Of a stretch of DNA of 64,000 bases, positions 34,580 to 43,813 are shown one piece after another (positions within the stretch are counted from its first letter, which is position 1; each line of letters opens with the position of its first letter). The DNA lies in the NCBI GenBank assembly GCA_040387195.1, contig JAZKEF010000002.1, forward strand, positions 124,001-188,000. Direction: 5' to 3'. This DNA comes from UKL13-3 sp040387195 (GTDB lineage: Bacteria > Bacteroidota > Bacteroidia > UKL13-3). The notes beneath the pieces were generated by a model that saw only the letters and a list, made by a program, of their open reading frames with translations, was not told the DNA's origin and did not search any database. The translations under genes were made by a program, and so were the position numbers.

Positions 34580-34717
34580 TGCCTTCGACCGTTTTCACTT
34601 CGTGAAAGCTCAGGCACCCTCACATAATATGCAATAAAAATAATTTTCAGTGTTGCATCGTAATACTCAGCTCTACCTGCGGTAGCTAAGCGGTCCGATA
34701 GTTATCGGACGAAGCTA
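34580..34717. repeat. Cluster of three stem-loops between ftsH and menB
   Basis: Three hairpins follow one another: TGCCT...AGGCA enclosing TTTTCAC/GTGAAA (34580-34616), CTACC/GGTAG (34673-34685), and GTCCGATA/TATCGGAC (34693-34710) flanked by TAGCT/AGCTA (34683-34717). The last covers the menB stop codon. None has a T run. Similar TTCGAC...GCTCAGGCA and TCCGATA hairpins are, to my knowledge, common dispersed intergenic elements in this phylum. Confidence 0.6.
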
Positions 34718-35539
34718 TGGGAATTTCGGAAAATCCTTAAAGTTGGGTTTCCGTTTTTCAAGGAATGAGTTCTTACCTTCTTTTGCTTCGTCACTCATAT
34801 AATACAATAAGGTAGCATTACCGGCAAGCTCCTGGATACCGGCTTGTCCATCAAGCTCCGCATTAAAAGCTGATTTAAGCATACGCAATGCAATCGGACT
34901 TTTTTCCATAATCTTGCGACACCATCCAATCGTAGTATCTTCCAATACATCCAGTGGAACCACTTTATTCACTAAACCCATATCCAATGCTTCCTGCGCA
35001 TTGTATTGGTCACACAGGAACCAGATTTCTCTTGCCTTTTTCTGACCAACAATACGTGCTAAATAACCTGCACCAAAACCACCATCAAAACTTCCAACTT
35101 TAGGACCTGTTTGTCCGAACTTGGCATTTTCAGCGGCAATAGTTAAGTCGCAAATCACATGCAATACATGTCCGCCACCAATCGCCCAGCCTGCCACCAT
35201 CGCAATTACCGGTTTCGGAATCCTGCGTATCTGCATTTGCAAATCGAGCACATTCAAACGAGGTACACCATCATTGCCAATATATCCTCCATGTCCGCGA
35301 ACACTTTGATCACCACCACTGCAAAACGCTTCTCCTCCTTCACCTGTTAAAATTACACAATACACGTTTTCGTCCTGCCTTGCCAATTCCATGGCTTCGC
35401 TCATTTCCTTTACGGTAAGCGGTGTGAAAGCGTTGTGTTTCTCCGGACGGTTGATACTGATTTTGGCAATTCCGTCTAAGAACGAATACTTAATCTCTTC
35501 ATATTCTTTGATGGTTTTCCAGGGATGTTTTGATAGCAT
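34715..35539 (-). CDS. menB: 1,4-dihydroxy-2-naphthoyl-CoA synthase
   Basis: Crotonase-family enzyme that closes the second ring in menaquinone synthesis, using o-succinylbenzoyl-CoA. Family signatures: FCSGGDQSVRG, AGWAIGGGHVLHVICDLTIA (oxyanion hole) and GSFDGGFGAGYLARIVG, the last typical of MenB among crotonases. Length 274 is normal. Transcribed after menD with one small gene between (35560-35931). The other men genes are not in the window. Confidence 0.97.
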   Translation of the reverse strand: MLSKHPWKTIKEYEEIKYSFLDGIAKISINRPEKHNAFTPLTVKEMSEAMELARQDENVYCVILTGEGGEAFCSGGDQSVRGHGGYIGNDGVPRLNVLDLQMQIRRIPKPVIAMVAGWAIGGGHVLHVICDLTIAAENAKFGQTGPKVGSFDGGFGAGYLARIVGQKKAREIWFLCDQYNAQEALDMGLVNKVVPLDVLEDTTIGWCRKIMEKSPIALRMLKSAFNAELDGQAGIQELAGNATLLYYMSDEAKEGKNSFLEKRKPNFKDFPKFP

Positions 35540-35559
35540 ATATTCTAATTGAAGGTTAT

Positions 35560-35931
35560 TTATTTAGCAGGAAACAACGGTCCGATAACAAAATTATTGG
35601 TCCTTTCATTCAACAATAAAGGATAACTGTAATCCTCTTGGGTAATCTTTAAAGGATTATCGGATTCACCCGGTATGTGAAACATAACATAGTTGAGGTA
35701 TAGGTTGACGGCCTTGAGGTCATGTGCATGGAGCGAAAAAGGGTGTAACATCTGCTGCTTGGTTTTCTTGTTTTCGTTAATGACCACAGCCATCCGAAAA
35801 TTAAAATTGCTTTCGGCTTCTTTCGTTTCAAAATGAAGGCCTTTAACCTCATCCTCTTTAGTAATGCGTGCATTCTGGGCATTTAGGTTTAACACAAAAC
35901 CGGCAAACAATAGAATAAGTAAATTTCTCAT
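35560..35931 (-). CDS. Small exported protein between menD and menB, unknown function
   Basis: This 123-residue protein has a signal peptide (MRNLLILLFAGFVLNLNAQ). The mature part is about 104 residues, with segments FRMAVVINENKKTKQQMLHP and NLYLNYVMFHIPG and no Cys or catalytic motif that I recognise. Its ATG overlaps the menD stop (ATGA, 35928-35931), and menB starts 20 bases after it, so it belongs to the menD-menB transcript. No known menaquinone step needs a periplasmic protein, so a link to the pathway is unproven. Confidence 0.7.
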   Translation of the reverse strand: MRNLLILLFAGFVLNLNAQNARITKEDEVKGLHFETKEAESNFNFRMAVVINENKKTKQQMLHPFSLHAHDLKAVNLYLNYVMFHIPGESDNPLKITQEDYSYPLLLNERTNNFVIGPLFPAK

Positions 35932-37595
35932 AACGGTAATGATTTAAACTGTTGAAAAACCTCCATGTTCATTCCCATATCAACTTTAATCTCCAAAAGT
36001 GCCGATGTTGATTGAGGACTAAAAAATTTCAAACATTTGACCATATCACTTTTCTGGTTACAAAGGTAATACTGCAAGTTGTTTTGCAAAGCAATTTGTT
36101 GAATAGACCTGTTGTGTGGCGTAGTAAAATAAGCAAGCTGCGACTTGTGTTTACGCGGACCATCAATCAACTGAAAAATCCCTCCCCCTTCATTGTTAAA
36201 CACAATAATTTTCAGGTTATGGGGAATCAGATTCCACAGCGCGTTGATATCGTACAAAAAAGCAACATCACCTGTAATCAAATAGGTTGGCCGGTTATTT
36301 ACCATTGCCGCTCCCACAGCAGTTGAAGTACAACCATCAATACCACTTGTGCCGCGGTTTCCGTTCATTACCCAGCTCGGATGCAAAGCACCCAGATTGC
36401 TGATATAGCGGATTATGGAACTATTCCCTACCTGCACATTGGCCGCATCCGGAATGTGTCTGAGCACTTCATGCATGGCATGTAATTCACTCCAATCATT
36501 ACCCGCTAAAAACTTCTCTGTATAATGTGTCACCACCATATTGGCTACCAACCAAAATTGCTTGTATCTGATTGGCATATGTGGCTTGCCACGGAGCCCT
36601 AATTGAAACAATAACGAAGCAGGATCACCCTTAACATGTTTGGTCACATTTTTATAGGTGTCTATTTCCGCTTCACCCATATTAAACCTTACATGTGTTG
36701 CAGGTTTAAGCTGCTGCAACCAGCCTTTCAATGCCTTTGATAACACAGGACCACCCATCGATAAGATACAATCCGGCTCCAGTTCAGCTAATGTTTGTGT
36801 ATCGGCCCGTTGCAGCATGTAATCAAACTGCGCAGCGGTATTAAATTCATATTCGTTAGATAATACATCGCACACAATCACCACATCATCCAGATGCTGC
36901 AATCCCTGTAAGGCGCCATTCAGTGACCCATCGCAAGGCATTTGCCCAACAACTATCAGCTTTCGTTTGCTTTGTTTCCACGCATTTGTTACCCATCCCT
37001 GTTCTGAAACTGATGGATAATTGGGTTCGGGAAAAATCTCCGTTATGGAGGGTTTTGGTATACGGGTCAGCTTCTCAGGATAAAGAGGTTCGCAAAGGGG
37101 AATATTCACATGCACAGGACCTCTTCCAAAATTTAATGTGGTTTTAATGGCCTGACGAATCAACTGTTTGGTTTCCGTCAAATTTTCCTTTCCGTGTTTG
37201 TAGCATGGCAATTCCAGGCTTGCCAGGACATGTTTTCCATAGACAGCGTGTTGCATTATCATTTGTCCATCCTGCTGGTTGAGAAGTTCGGGTGGACGGT
37301 CGGCTGTAAGCACCAGCAAGGGGATCTTTTGGTAATACGCTTCGGCAATTGCCGGAAAAAAATTGAGCGCAGCCGTTCCTGATGTACACACCATCACCAC
37401 AGGCTGTTTGAGCTGCTGCGCCATGCCCAGTGCCATATAAGCCGCGCTGCGTTCATCAACCACACTGTGGCAGGTGATACCGCTTTGGGTAAAGGCAAAA
37501 ACAAGCGGTGCCGAGCGTGAGCCCGGACAGATAACAGCATGTCTAATGCCTGCTTCTTCGCAGGTTTGTGCAATAGTGTAAACGTGTTGTTGCAT
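35928..37595 (-). CDS. menD: SEPHCHC synthase (MenD)
   Basis: Thiamine-diphosphate enzyme joining isochorismate and 2-oxoglutarate in menaquinone synthesis. The start is ATG 37595 (MQQHVYTIAQTCEEAGIRHA), giving 555 residues; the frame extends to 37649 but those residues are not part of the family. Motifs: CPGSRSAPL (23-31), DERS with catalytic E48, CTSGTAALNF (70-79), LTADRPPEL (97-105), and GNRGTSGIDGCTSTAVG in the ThDP-binding domain. Its stop overlaps the next gene. Confidence 0.96.
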   Translation of the reverse strand: MQQHVYTIAQTCEEAGIRHAVICPGSRSAPLVFAFTQSGITCHSVVDERSAAYMALGMAQQLKQPVVMVCTSGTAALNFFPAIAEAYYQKIPLLVLTADRPPELLNQQDGQMIMQHAVYGKHVLASLELPCYKHGKENLTETKQLIRQAIKTTLNFGRGPVHVNIPLCEPLYPEKLTRIPKPSITEIFPEPNYPSVSEQGWVTNAWKQSKRKLIVVGQMPCDGSLNGALQGLQHLDDVVIVCDVLSNEYEFNTAAQFDYMLQRADTQTLAELEPDCILSMGGPVLSKALKGWLQQLKPATHVRFNMGEAEIDTYKNVTKHVKGDPASLLFQLGLRGKPHMPIRYKQFWLVANMVVTHYTEKFLAGNDWSELHAMHEVLRHIPDAANVQVGNSSIIRYISNLGALHPSWVMNGNRGTSGIDGCTSTAVGAAMVNNRPTYLITGDVAFLYDINALWNLIPHNLKIIVFNNEGGGIFQLIDGPRKHKSQLAYFTTPHNRSIQQIALQNNLQYYLCNQKSDMVKCLKFFSPQSTSALLEIKVDMGMNMEVFQQFKSLPL

Positions 37596-37708
37596 ACTTA
37601 AGAGGGCAAATATGCAGTTTTTAACGCCTTCAGACACAATAAAACACAAGTAATATTTGTTGGTATATACAGGATAGGTTAGCTTGTGTAAAATATAAAT
37701 AATGTCAG

Positions 37709-37738
37709 TTTGAAAAATGAATGCTTTTTCTATTTTTG
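37709..37738 (+). promoter_or_regulatory. Promoter of the DUF4468 gene
   Basis: TTTG at 37709-37712 and TATTTTTG at 37731-37738 are 18 bases apart, matching the Bacteroidota -33 TTTG / -7 TAnnTTTG pattern. Transcription would begin about 35 bases before the ATG at 37778. Confidence 0.7.
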
Positions 37739-37777
37739 ACAGCTTGTTAATCCACTTAAAACGAAAGTACCTTAAAG

Positions 37778-38467
37778 ATGAAGAAATATTTTAGTGTTGT
37801 TGTAGTTGTAGTTGCTGGTTTTTTTGCATCGGCACAAAATCAGGATCCGACCTCACCGGGCTTTGATTTTAATGCAACTCCCGACAGTACCAACACCACA
37901 ACCGACACACAGGAAGGCGACCAAACGGCTGAAACAGCAGTTGTGGTAAAACCATATGAGCGCATTGTGCTGGCTATGGACTCACTTACCAACCTTATTA
38001 CCTATGCAGGTGTAGTGGAGCAGGAAGAAAGCAGTTCCGACTCTTTGTATTTCCGTACCAAAAAATGGGCGATCAAAACTTTTAGTGAAAATGGCAAAAG
38101 CGAACCTAAGGGGATGTATGAGCTGGATAAGAAAAACCAGAAGCTCATCATCAACGGGTCCATCCCTGCTTATACCTACGCCAATAAATATGCAAAACAA
38201 CCTAACGGACGCTATTTATTCAAAATGACTGTCCTGATCAAGGAAGGACGTTACAAATACACTATTACCAATCTTGCACACGAAGCCGTAAAGCCAAATC
38301 AGGGAACGCCTAACCGTAACTATTTTGAATTCTACTATACCACAACAACCAATATAAAAGGGGTGGATTCAATACTGCGTTATGCTGATAAAGACATTAA
38401 CAAAATGATTGATAGTTATAAAAAGGCGCTGAAAGAAAAACCGGTTGTTGATGAAGATGAATGGTAG
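37778..38467 (+). CDS. Exported DUF4468-like protein
   Basis: This 229-residue protein has a signal peptide (MKKYFSVVVVVVAGFFASAQ), a Thr/Asp-rich linker (about 25-55) and a domain at about 60-200 resembling DUF4468 (TBP-like fold): LITYAGVVEQEESSSDSLYF, RTKKWAIKTFS, LIINGSIPAYTY, GRYKYTITNLAHEAV. The family is common in this phylum and has no known function. It is a single gene with its own promoter, convergent with the FkbM methyltransferase gene 9 bases away. Confidence 0.7.
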   Translation: MKKYFSVVVVVVAGFFASAQNQDPTSPGFDFNATPDSTNTTTDTQEGDQTAETAVVVKPYERIVLAMDSLTNLITYAGVVEQEESSSDSLYFRTKKWAIKTFSENGKSEPKGMYELDKKNQKLIINGSIPAYTYANKYAKQPNGRYLFKMTVLIKEGRYKYTITNLAHEAVKPNQGTPNRNYFEFYYTTTTNIKGVDSILRYADKDINKMIDSYKKALKEKPVVDEDEW

Positions 38468-38476
38468 GCTATCGTG

Positions 38477-39223
38477 TTAACCTGCTTTAAAGTAAAAATC
38501 TCCATTATCATACCCTACAGCTTCTGCACCTGTCATCTTTACGAGCCCACCTGCCGATAATTTATAGGGTTGGTATCCGAACGGAGCGAATAATTGCATA
38601 ATGCTTTCGCGGTTATCTGCCGATGATATCTCAATTTGAATAAGCGGTTTAAATCTGGCGATCAGATTTGTAAAATGCGGCATCAAAAATACTTCATACC
38701 CTTCCACATCACATTTCATAAAATCCACACGTTGCAGTGATGCAAACAAATCATCGGGTCTTCGCATATTTACACTGTATGTATGCATACCTGTTGTATC
38801 CTCGTTGGCTTCAACCACATGTGTAAGTCCGTGTCTGAACACACCGTCAAGAACCGGTGTTCCCATAGTGATGGTTGACGTTTCACCTCCCAAAGCAACC
38901 GGATGCAGGGTAACATTGTTACATTTAAATGCCCGCATGTTGCTATTAAACACCGACTGAAACAATTGTACCGGCTCAACTGCATGTACATGTCCCATTG
39001 CACCGCATAAGCGGGATAACACGGTGCTATAATAACCCACATTGGCTCCCACATCGATACAAATAAATCCCGGATGAATAAGTTCTTGCAGATAAAACAA
39101 TTCAGGGTATTTAGCCTTCATCATTCCGCCTTTAATCATACTTATATAAATACGGCTTACAAGCGACAGATACCTTTCGGTACCCAGCATTTTAAGCAAC
39201 AGCGCACGTAGTTTTTTTTCCAT
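38477..39223 (-). CDS. FkbM-family methyltransferase
   Basis: This 248-residue SAM-dependent methyltransferase has motif I FICIDVGANVGYYSTVLSRL (about 53-72), HAVEPVQ (acidic ribose contact), MKCDVEGYE (FkbM signature) and IEIS. FkbM enzymes usually O-methylate sugars or small molecules; the target here is unknown. Its ATG shares a base with the stop of the DUF4834 gene upstream (TAATG at 39223), so the two are co-translated. Confidence 0.85.
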   Translation of the reverse strand: MEKKLRALLLKMLGTERYLSLVSRIYISMIKGGMMKAKYPELFYLQELIHPGFICIDVGANVGYYSTVLSRLCGAMGHVHAVEPVQLFQSVFNSNMRAFKCNNVTLHPVALGGETSTITMGTPVLDGVFRHGLTHVVEANEDTTGMHTYSVNMRRPDDLFASLQRVDFMKCDVEGYEVFLMPHFTNLIARFKPLIQIEISSADNRESIMQLFAPFGYQPYKLSAGGLVKMTGAEAVGYDNGDFYFKAG

Positions 39224-39468
39224 TATTTTACCTCTTCGTAGTCTACATACTCACCAATATTCGGAGTGTTACCACCTTCTTTTTGTTTATTAATTTTGGG
39301 GTTTACCGTAACCGACCCTTCTTCTTTTGTTGAAGAGGTATTGTTATGGTAATGGTGGTGCGTGTCGAACCGGAATACCTTGGATTTAATGGTGCTGCCC
39401 ATCATACGGCCAAATACAAGCCTGTAAAGGATATAGATTAAAAACAGGTAAATCAAAAACTTAAACAT
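39223..39468 (-). CDS. DUF4834-family small membrane protein
   Basis: This 81-residue protein has an N-terminal membrane span (MFKFLIYLFLIYILYRLVFG), a His-rich stretch (THHHYHNN, about 36-43) and the family ending GEYVDYEEVK. Function unknown. First gene of a two-gene transcript with the FkbM methyltransferase. A -7-like TAATTTTG lies on the minus strand at 39497-39504. Confidence 0.8.
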   Translation of the reverse strand: MFKFLIYLFLIYILYRLVFGRMMGSTIKSKVFRFDTHHHYHNNTSSTKEEGSVTVNPKINKQKEGGNTPNIGEYVDYEEVK

Positions 39469-39718
39469 CGTAATAGTACTCTTTTGTAAACGTGGGCAAA
39501 ATTACATAAATAAATCACGTGTTTCGCTATCAATTTTATGCCATGGCAGCACTTAATCTACCCTTACTCCAAAGCCAGGACATAACAAAGAACCTGAAAA
39601 ACAGGCAGGATAAATATTCCTTTCGTAAAATTTAATTTTTATGCAGCCTCGTAGGGGTTTATTCCATCTGATGTGTTATAGCAATATGCAACAGCGATTG
39701 TTTACATTCGCAACTACG

Positions 39719-40084
39719 ATGACAGATGTATTTGAAATGGACGAAACCACTAAAATGAAGTGGTACAAAATTGTGTTTGCGCTCAAAAAAGATTTTGGCA
39801 AAAAGCCCGACATGAATGGTTTTTTGTTTTTGATTGGAATGCGGGAGCTTGGACAAACACGAGAGTTTAGCAAGGATGAAAAAATGGACCTGATGCATAT
39901 TGCAACATGCGCCTTGCTCACGCTTGAAGGATACTACGAACTGGAAAGTTATGATAATGAAGGATGGCCTCATTACAAGCTGTTGAAAGAACTGCCTCAT
40001 GCAGATCTGTTAAAACAGGAAACATTCCTCCGAAAATTGATTGTAAAGTATTTTGAAATCAATGACTTGATTGAACAGGATTAG
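39719..40084 (+). CDS. Conserved small cytoplasmic protein, unknown function
   Basis: About 121 residues from ATG 39719; the open frame starts at 39641, and ATG 39737 is also possible because conservation in similar proteins as I recall them begins near KMKWYKIV. Recognisable segments are KKDFGKKPDMNGFLFLIGM, KDEKMDLMHIATCALL and GYYELESYDNEGWPHYK. Mostly helical and charged, with no signal peptide. The cyclophilin gene follows 39 bases later. Confidence 0.65.
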   Translation: MTDVFEMDETTKMKWYKIVFALKKDFGKKPDMNGFLFLIGMRELGQTREFSKDEKMDLMHIATCALLTLEGYYELESYDNEGWPHYKLLKELPHADLLKQETFLRKLIVKYFEINDLIEQD

Positions 40085-40123
40085 GTTTTGAAATAGCCTG
40101 TTTCTTTTATATTTTGCCTGCTT

Positions 40124-40963
40124 ATGATGATGACAACCGCTCTGAAAAAAATAACCTTAGGAACCCTGCTGTGTGTAACCGCATGGGGCATTAGTTCATT
40201 TACGCCTCCCAAACCGGCTCCAGTTAAGGAACCACTGGTGGAAATTACCACCCGGTATGGGAAGATGGTGGTGAAACTTTACAACCAAACACCATTGCAC
40301 CGCGATAATTTTATCAAGCTGGTGAAGGGTGGGTTTTATGACAGTTTATTATTTCACCGCGTTATTCCCGAATTTATGATCCAGGGTGGCGACCCCACCT
40401 CCAAATATGCACCTGCCGGTAAGGCCTTGGGAGAAACGGAAGTTCCATATACCATTCCTGCTGAGTTCAACAAAAAACTCTACCACAAACGAGGCGCCTT
40501 GGCTGCTGCCCGGAATCAGAATCCGGATAAAGCCTCGAGCGGATGCCAGTTCTATATTGTACAGGGACGTGCTTTTAAAATTGAAGAACTATCTGCCTAC
40601 GAAAACCAGGTAAACTATAACGAAAAACGGAAGATGTTCAGTGACATGCTGCAGTCGGATTCTATCAAAGCCAAGTTCAATGACTTCACATTGAGGGGTG
40701 ATAAAGATGGTCTTCACAAGTACATGTTATCCATGCAGGATGTGATTGATAAGATTTACGCTCCGCATGAATTCAAATTCGGACCCGACCAGATTATCGA
40801 TTATTTGCAGATTGGTGGAGCGCCACATTTGGATGGAAACTACACCGTGTTTGGTGAGGTTATTACCGGATTTAATGTTCTTGATTCCATTGCTTCGCAA
40901 AAAACAGATACGCTGAGCCGGCCACTGGTTGATTTGCGCATGAAAATGAAGCTGCTGAAATGA
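40124..40963 (+). CDS. Exported cyclophilin-type peptidyl-prolyl isomerase
   Basis: This 279-residue proline isomerase is for envelope proteins. The signal or anchor segment is at about 8-27 (ITLGTLLCVTAWGISSF). Cyclophilin core motifs: FHRVIPEFMIQGGDP, KRGALAAARN and SSGCQFYIVQG. Compared with the compact bacterial enzyme it carries an insert of about 70 residues after the FYIVQG strand (KIEELSAYENQVNYNEKRKM to about QDVIDKIYAPHE), common in Bacteroidota. The stop overlaps the next start (ATGA at 40960), so it is translated with the DUF5686 protein, perhaps assisting its folding. Confidence 0.9.
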   Translation: MMMTTALKKITLGTLLCVTAWGISSFTPPKPAPVKEPLVEITTRYGKMVVKLYNQTPLHRDNFIKLVKGGFYDSLLFHRVIPEFMIQGGDPTSKYAPAGKALGETEVPYTIPAEFNKKLYHKRGALAAARNQNPDKASSGCQFYIVQGRAFKIEELSAYENQVNYNEKRKMFSDMLQSDSIKAKFNDFTLRGDKDGLHKYMLSMQDVIDKIYAPHEFKFGPDQIIDYLQIGGAPHLDGNYTVFGEVITGFNVLDSIASQKTDTLSRPLVDLRMKMKLLK

Positions 40964-43497
40964 GACTTATTCTACTCGTTTGTCTTTCATTTCTGAGTGT
41001 TGCTTTTTTTCCGTGTATAGCCCAGGAAGAAACGGTGGTTACCGGAAGAATTATGGAAAAAGGAAAAGCCGAACCCATTCCATTTGTGAGTATTGGTTTT
41101 AAAGGAACCAAAATTGGTGCTACGAGCGACTTTGAGGGAAACTTTACCATTCGCACCATACTTCCCGTTGATAGCATTATTGTATCATACGTGGGATACA
41201 AAACCGCACGCCTCAAAGTTGTACCCGGCCAAAAACAATTTCTCAAAATTGAGCTGGCCGAAAACACCAACGACCTGCTTGAAGTGGTGATTCGCCCGGG
41301 AGAAAATCCTGCCTTGCGTATCATCAAAAGGGCTCAGGAGATGCGTGACCGCAATGACTCCCGAAAGCTTGCCGCTTGTGAGTACGACAACTACACCAAG
41401 ATTGACGTATCGATGGACAATATCTCGGAGAAAATGCGGAACAATAAATTGTTTAAACCCATTAAAGGTTTATTTGATACTGCCAACCAGATTAAAAATG
41501 AAGAAGGCAAATACATATTGCCCATCATGATCAGCGAAACCTTTTCGCGCTTTTACCAAAACAATGACCCCTCTATTTCCAAGGAAATCATTAAAGCCAG
41601 CAGTATCACCGGTTTTGGTGTGGAGCAAGGAAGTTACATCATTGACATGCTGGGTGGAAGTTTACTCCAGTTTAATTTTAACCAAAACTGGCTGCGGTTG
41701 CTGGGTAAGGATTTTATTTCACCCATTGCATCGGGCAGCAACAGTTATTACATTTATACCCTGCGCGACTCTACTTTTATTGATGGCCTCAAGTGTTACC
41801 AAATCCAGCTTAATTTAAGGAGAGAAGAGGACCTCGGATTCATCGGAACCATGTGGATTACGGACTCTACCTATGCCATTAAACGAATTCAGGTAGAACT
41901 CTCCCCGTCAGCTAACATCAACTTTATTGAACGGCTTAAAGTGCAGCAGGAAATGATCCGCACAGGCAAGGGGCCATGGGTTCCGTATAAAACCCGTTTG
42001 ATTGTGGATGTTGCACAACTGAGTGCCAATACCAGCAGTTTTATTGCCAAGATGTACCGCACCAACAGCAACTACATCCTGAACCAGAAAAAACCTCCCG
42101 AATTTTTTGATGTACAGATTGAGCGTGATTACGAATCAACGGAGCGTGATTCGAACTATTGGGACACGTTGCGCACCGAACCGTTTACCACTACCGAAAA
42201 ACAAATGTTCACCATGATTGATTCGGTAAAAAACCTCCCTGCAGTTAAAACTTACCTTGATATTGTGAGGTTGGTTCTGGAGGGTTATTACCGAAGAGGT
42301 AAAGTGGATATCGGACCTTATCTTTTGTTTGTAGGATATAACGAAGTGCAAGGAATGAGATTCCGACTTGGGCTTCGCACGAATATGATGTTCTCCAAAC
42401 ATTGGGTGTTCAGGCCTTACATAGCTTATGGTTTCAAGGATGAAAAGGTTAAATACGGACTCGGGATTGATTATGTGCTCTCCCGAAAGAAGTGGTGCAT
42501 TGCCAGCATTCAGTTTAAGGATGATTATGATATTATTGGCGTTACCGATGTGAACCAAAACAATACGCTGCAGGTTAATAATGGCATGTCGAACCTGTTT
42601 GCAGCATTAAGTTTCGGTGCTCCCGGAACACGCATCAACCGCACCATGGAAGTGCAGGCTAACTTTATTAAACAAATGAACCGCGACTGGACTTACCGTG
42701 TTGGATTACAACATACGTATTTTGAACCGGTGGGAAGTTTTGTTTTCGCTTACGAAAAAAATCCTCATCGTGGAAGTTCAAGACCACCAATGCTGGCAGA
42801 GAGTTTCCGGTTTACAGCTGCTTCATTCGAATTGCGTTATGCCTACAAGGAATTAATGGTTATCAGGGGCAGTCAGCGTTTCCGTATGACCATGCCCAAA
42901 GCCCCTGCTTTTACCTTTTTGTATACACGTGGTTTCAGGAACTTATTGGGAGGAGATTTCGATTATGATAAATTCCAGTTGAACATCAGCCAACACATTA
43001 CCACCGGATTTTTAGGTAATGCCGATTTCAGTTTTACCATCGGAAAAATATTCGGACGCCTGCCATACCCTATGCTGGACGTTCCCCGGGGAAATCCAAC
43101 GGTAATATACAGCGATAAAAATTACAGCTTAATGAGCCTATACGAGTTTGTGGCCGATGAGTACTCTCAGGCTTCCTATATCCAGCATTTTGAAGGATTG
43201 TTTACCAACCGCATTCCCTTATTGCGCAAATGGCGGTTGAGAAACTTCGGAGCCATCAAAATGGCTTACGGACATATTACCGATCAGAACAAACTGATCT
43301 TGCCGGCAACCAATTCGGAGGGCAGAGCCCTGTCGCCCGTATATCAATACAGAAATGAACCATACACCGAAGTAGCTTACGGGTTTGAGAATATCTTCAA
43401 ATTCATTTCCATCAGCTCTGTGCACCGCCTTACATATTTGAGCAATAAAGATGCACGTAAGTGGGGGTTGAATGTTGGAATCAGTATTGTCTTTTAA
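40960..43497 (+). CDS. DUF5686 outer-membrane protein with N-terminal carboxypeptidase-regulatory-like domain
   Basis: This 845-residue outer-membrane protein has a signal peptide (1-22) and a beta-sandwich 'CarboxypepD_reg-like' domain at about 25-105 (TGRIMEKGKAEPIPFVSIGF, YVGYKTARLKV). A DUF5686 region follows (LEVVIRPGENPALRIIKRAQ and later WITDSTYAIKRIQVELS), then a C-terminal barrel ending LNVGISIVF. There is no TonB-dependent plug. The function of the family is unknown. It is translationally coupled to the cyclophilin gene. Confidence 0.85.
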   Translation: MRLILLVCLSFLSVAFFPCIAQEETVVTGRIMEKGKAEPIPFVSIGFKGTKIGATSDFEGNFTIRTILPVDSIIVSYVGYKTARLKVVPGQKQFLKIELAENTNDLLEVVIRPGENPALRIIKRAQEMRDRNDSRKLAACEYDNYTKIDVSMDNISEKMRNNKLFKPIKGLFDTANQIKNEEGKYILPIMISETFSRFYQNNDPSISKEIIKASSITGFGVEQGSYIIDMLGGSLLQFNFNQNWLRLLGKDFISPIASGSNSYYIYTLRDSTFIDGLKCYQIQLNLRREEDLGFIGTMWITDSTYAIKRIQVELSPSANINFIERLKVQQEMIRTGKGPWVPYKTRLIVDVAQLSANTSSFIAKMYRTNSNYILNQKKPPEFFDVQIERDYESTERDSNYWDTLRTEPFTTTEKQMFTMIDSVKNLPAVKTYLDIVRLVLEGYYRRGKVDIGPYLLFVGYNEVQGMRFRLGLRTNMMFSKHWVFRPYIAYGFKDEKVKYGLGIDYVLSRKKWCIASIQFKDDYDIIGVTDVNQNNTLQVNNGMSNLFAALSFGAPGTRINRTMEVQANFIKQMNRDWTYRVGLQHTYFEPVGSFVFAYEKNPHRGSSRPPMLAESFRFTAASFELRYAYKELMVIRGSQRFRMTMPKAPAFTFLYTRGFRNLLGGDFDYDKFQLNISQHITTGFLGNADFSFTIGKIFGRLPYPMLDVPRGNPTVIYSDKNYSLMSLYEFVADEYSQASYIQHFEGLFTNRIPLLRKWRLRNFGAIKMAYGHITDQNKLILPATNSEGRALSPVYQYRNEPYTEVAYGFENIFKFISISSVHRLTYLSNKDARKWGLNVGISIVF

Positions 43498-43813
43498 ACA
43501 GAAATTTTTATTTCATAGTGATGGATCATGGTTTGTAATTTGTCCATGAACTGTGAGCTATCAACCGGCTTCAACCTCAGCGTTCACAGCGCCTTGTCTG
43601 CAGGCAATTTTTTCCGCCCTCCTGCGAGGCGCACAGTTTTAACTCCATCTTATCTATGTGTCATACAACCTACGGACCATCGATTGTGGACCACGGACAA
43701 CCCGCAAGACTTCTCACTAACTCTTCGTGCTCTTTCCTCTTCACTTTCTCTCGCACCTTCGTGTACAAACAACAACTCAACCCGCAACCCGCAATAAACA
43801 ACTCGTAATTCCC
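43498..43813. repeat. Gene-free stretch made of word-like repeats
   Basis: The 316 bases between the DUF5686 gene and the SET gene have no supported gene. They contain word repeats: ATAGTGATGGATCATGG, CCATGAACTGTGAGC, CGGACCATCGATTGTGGACC, ACCACGGACAACCCGCAAG, CAACTCAACCCGCAACCCGC. Two genes converge here, but no clean terminator with a T run was found. Confidence 0.55.
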
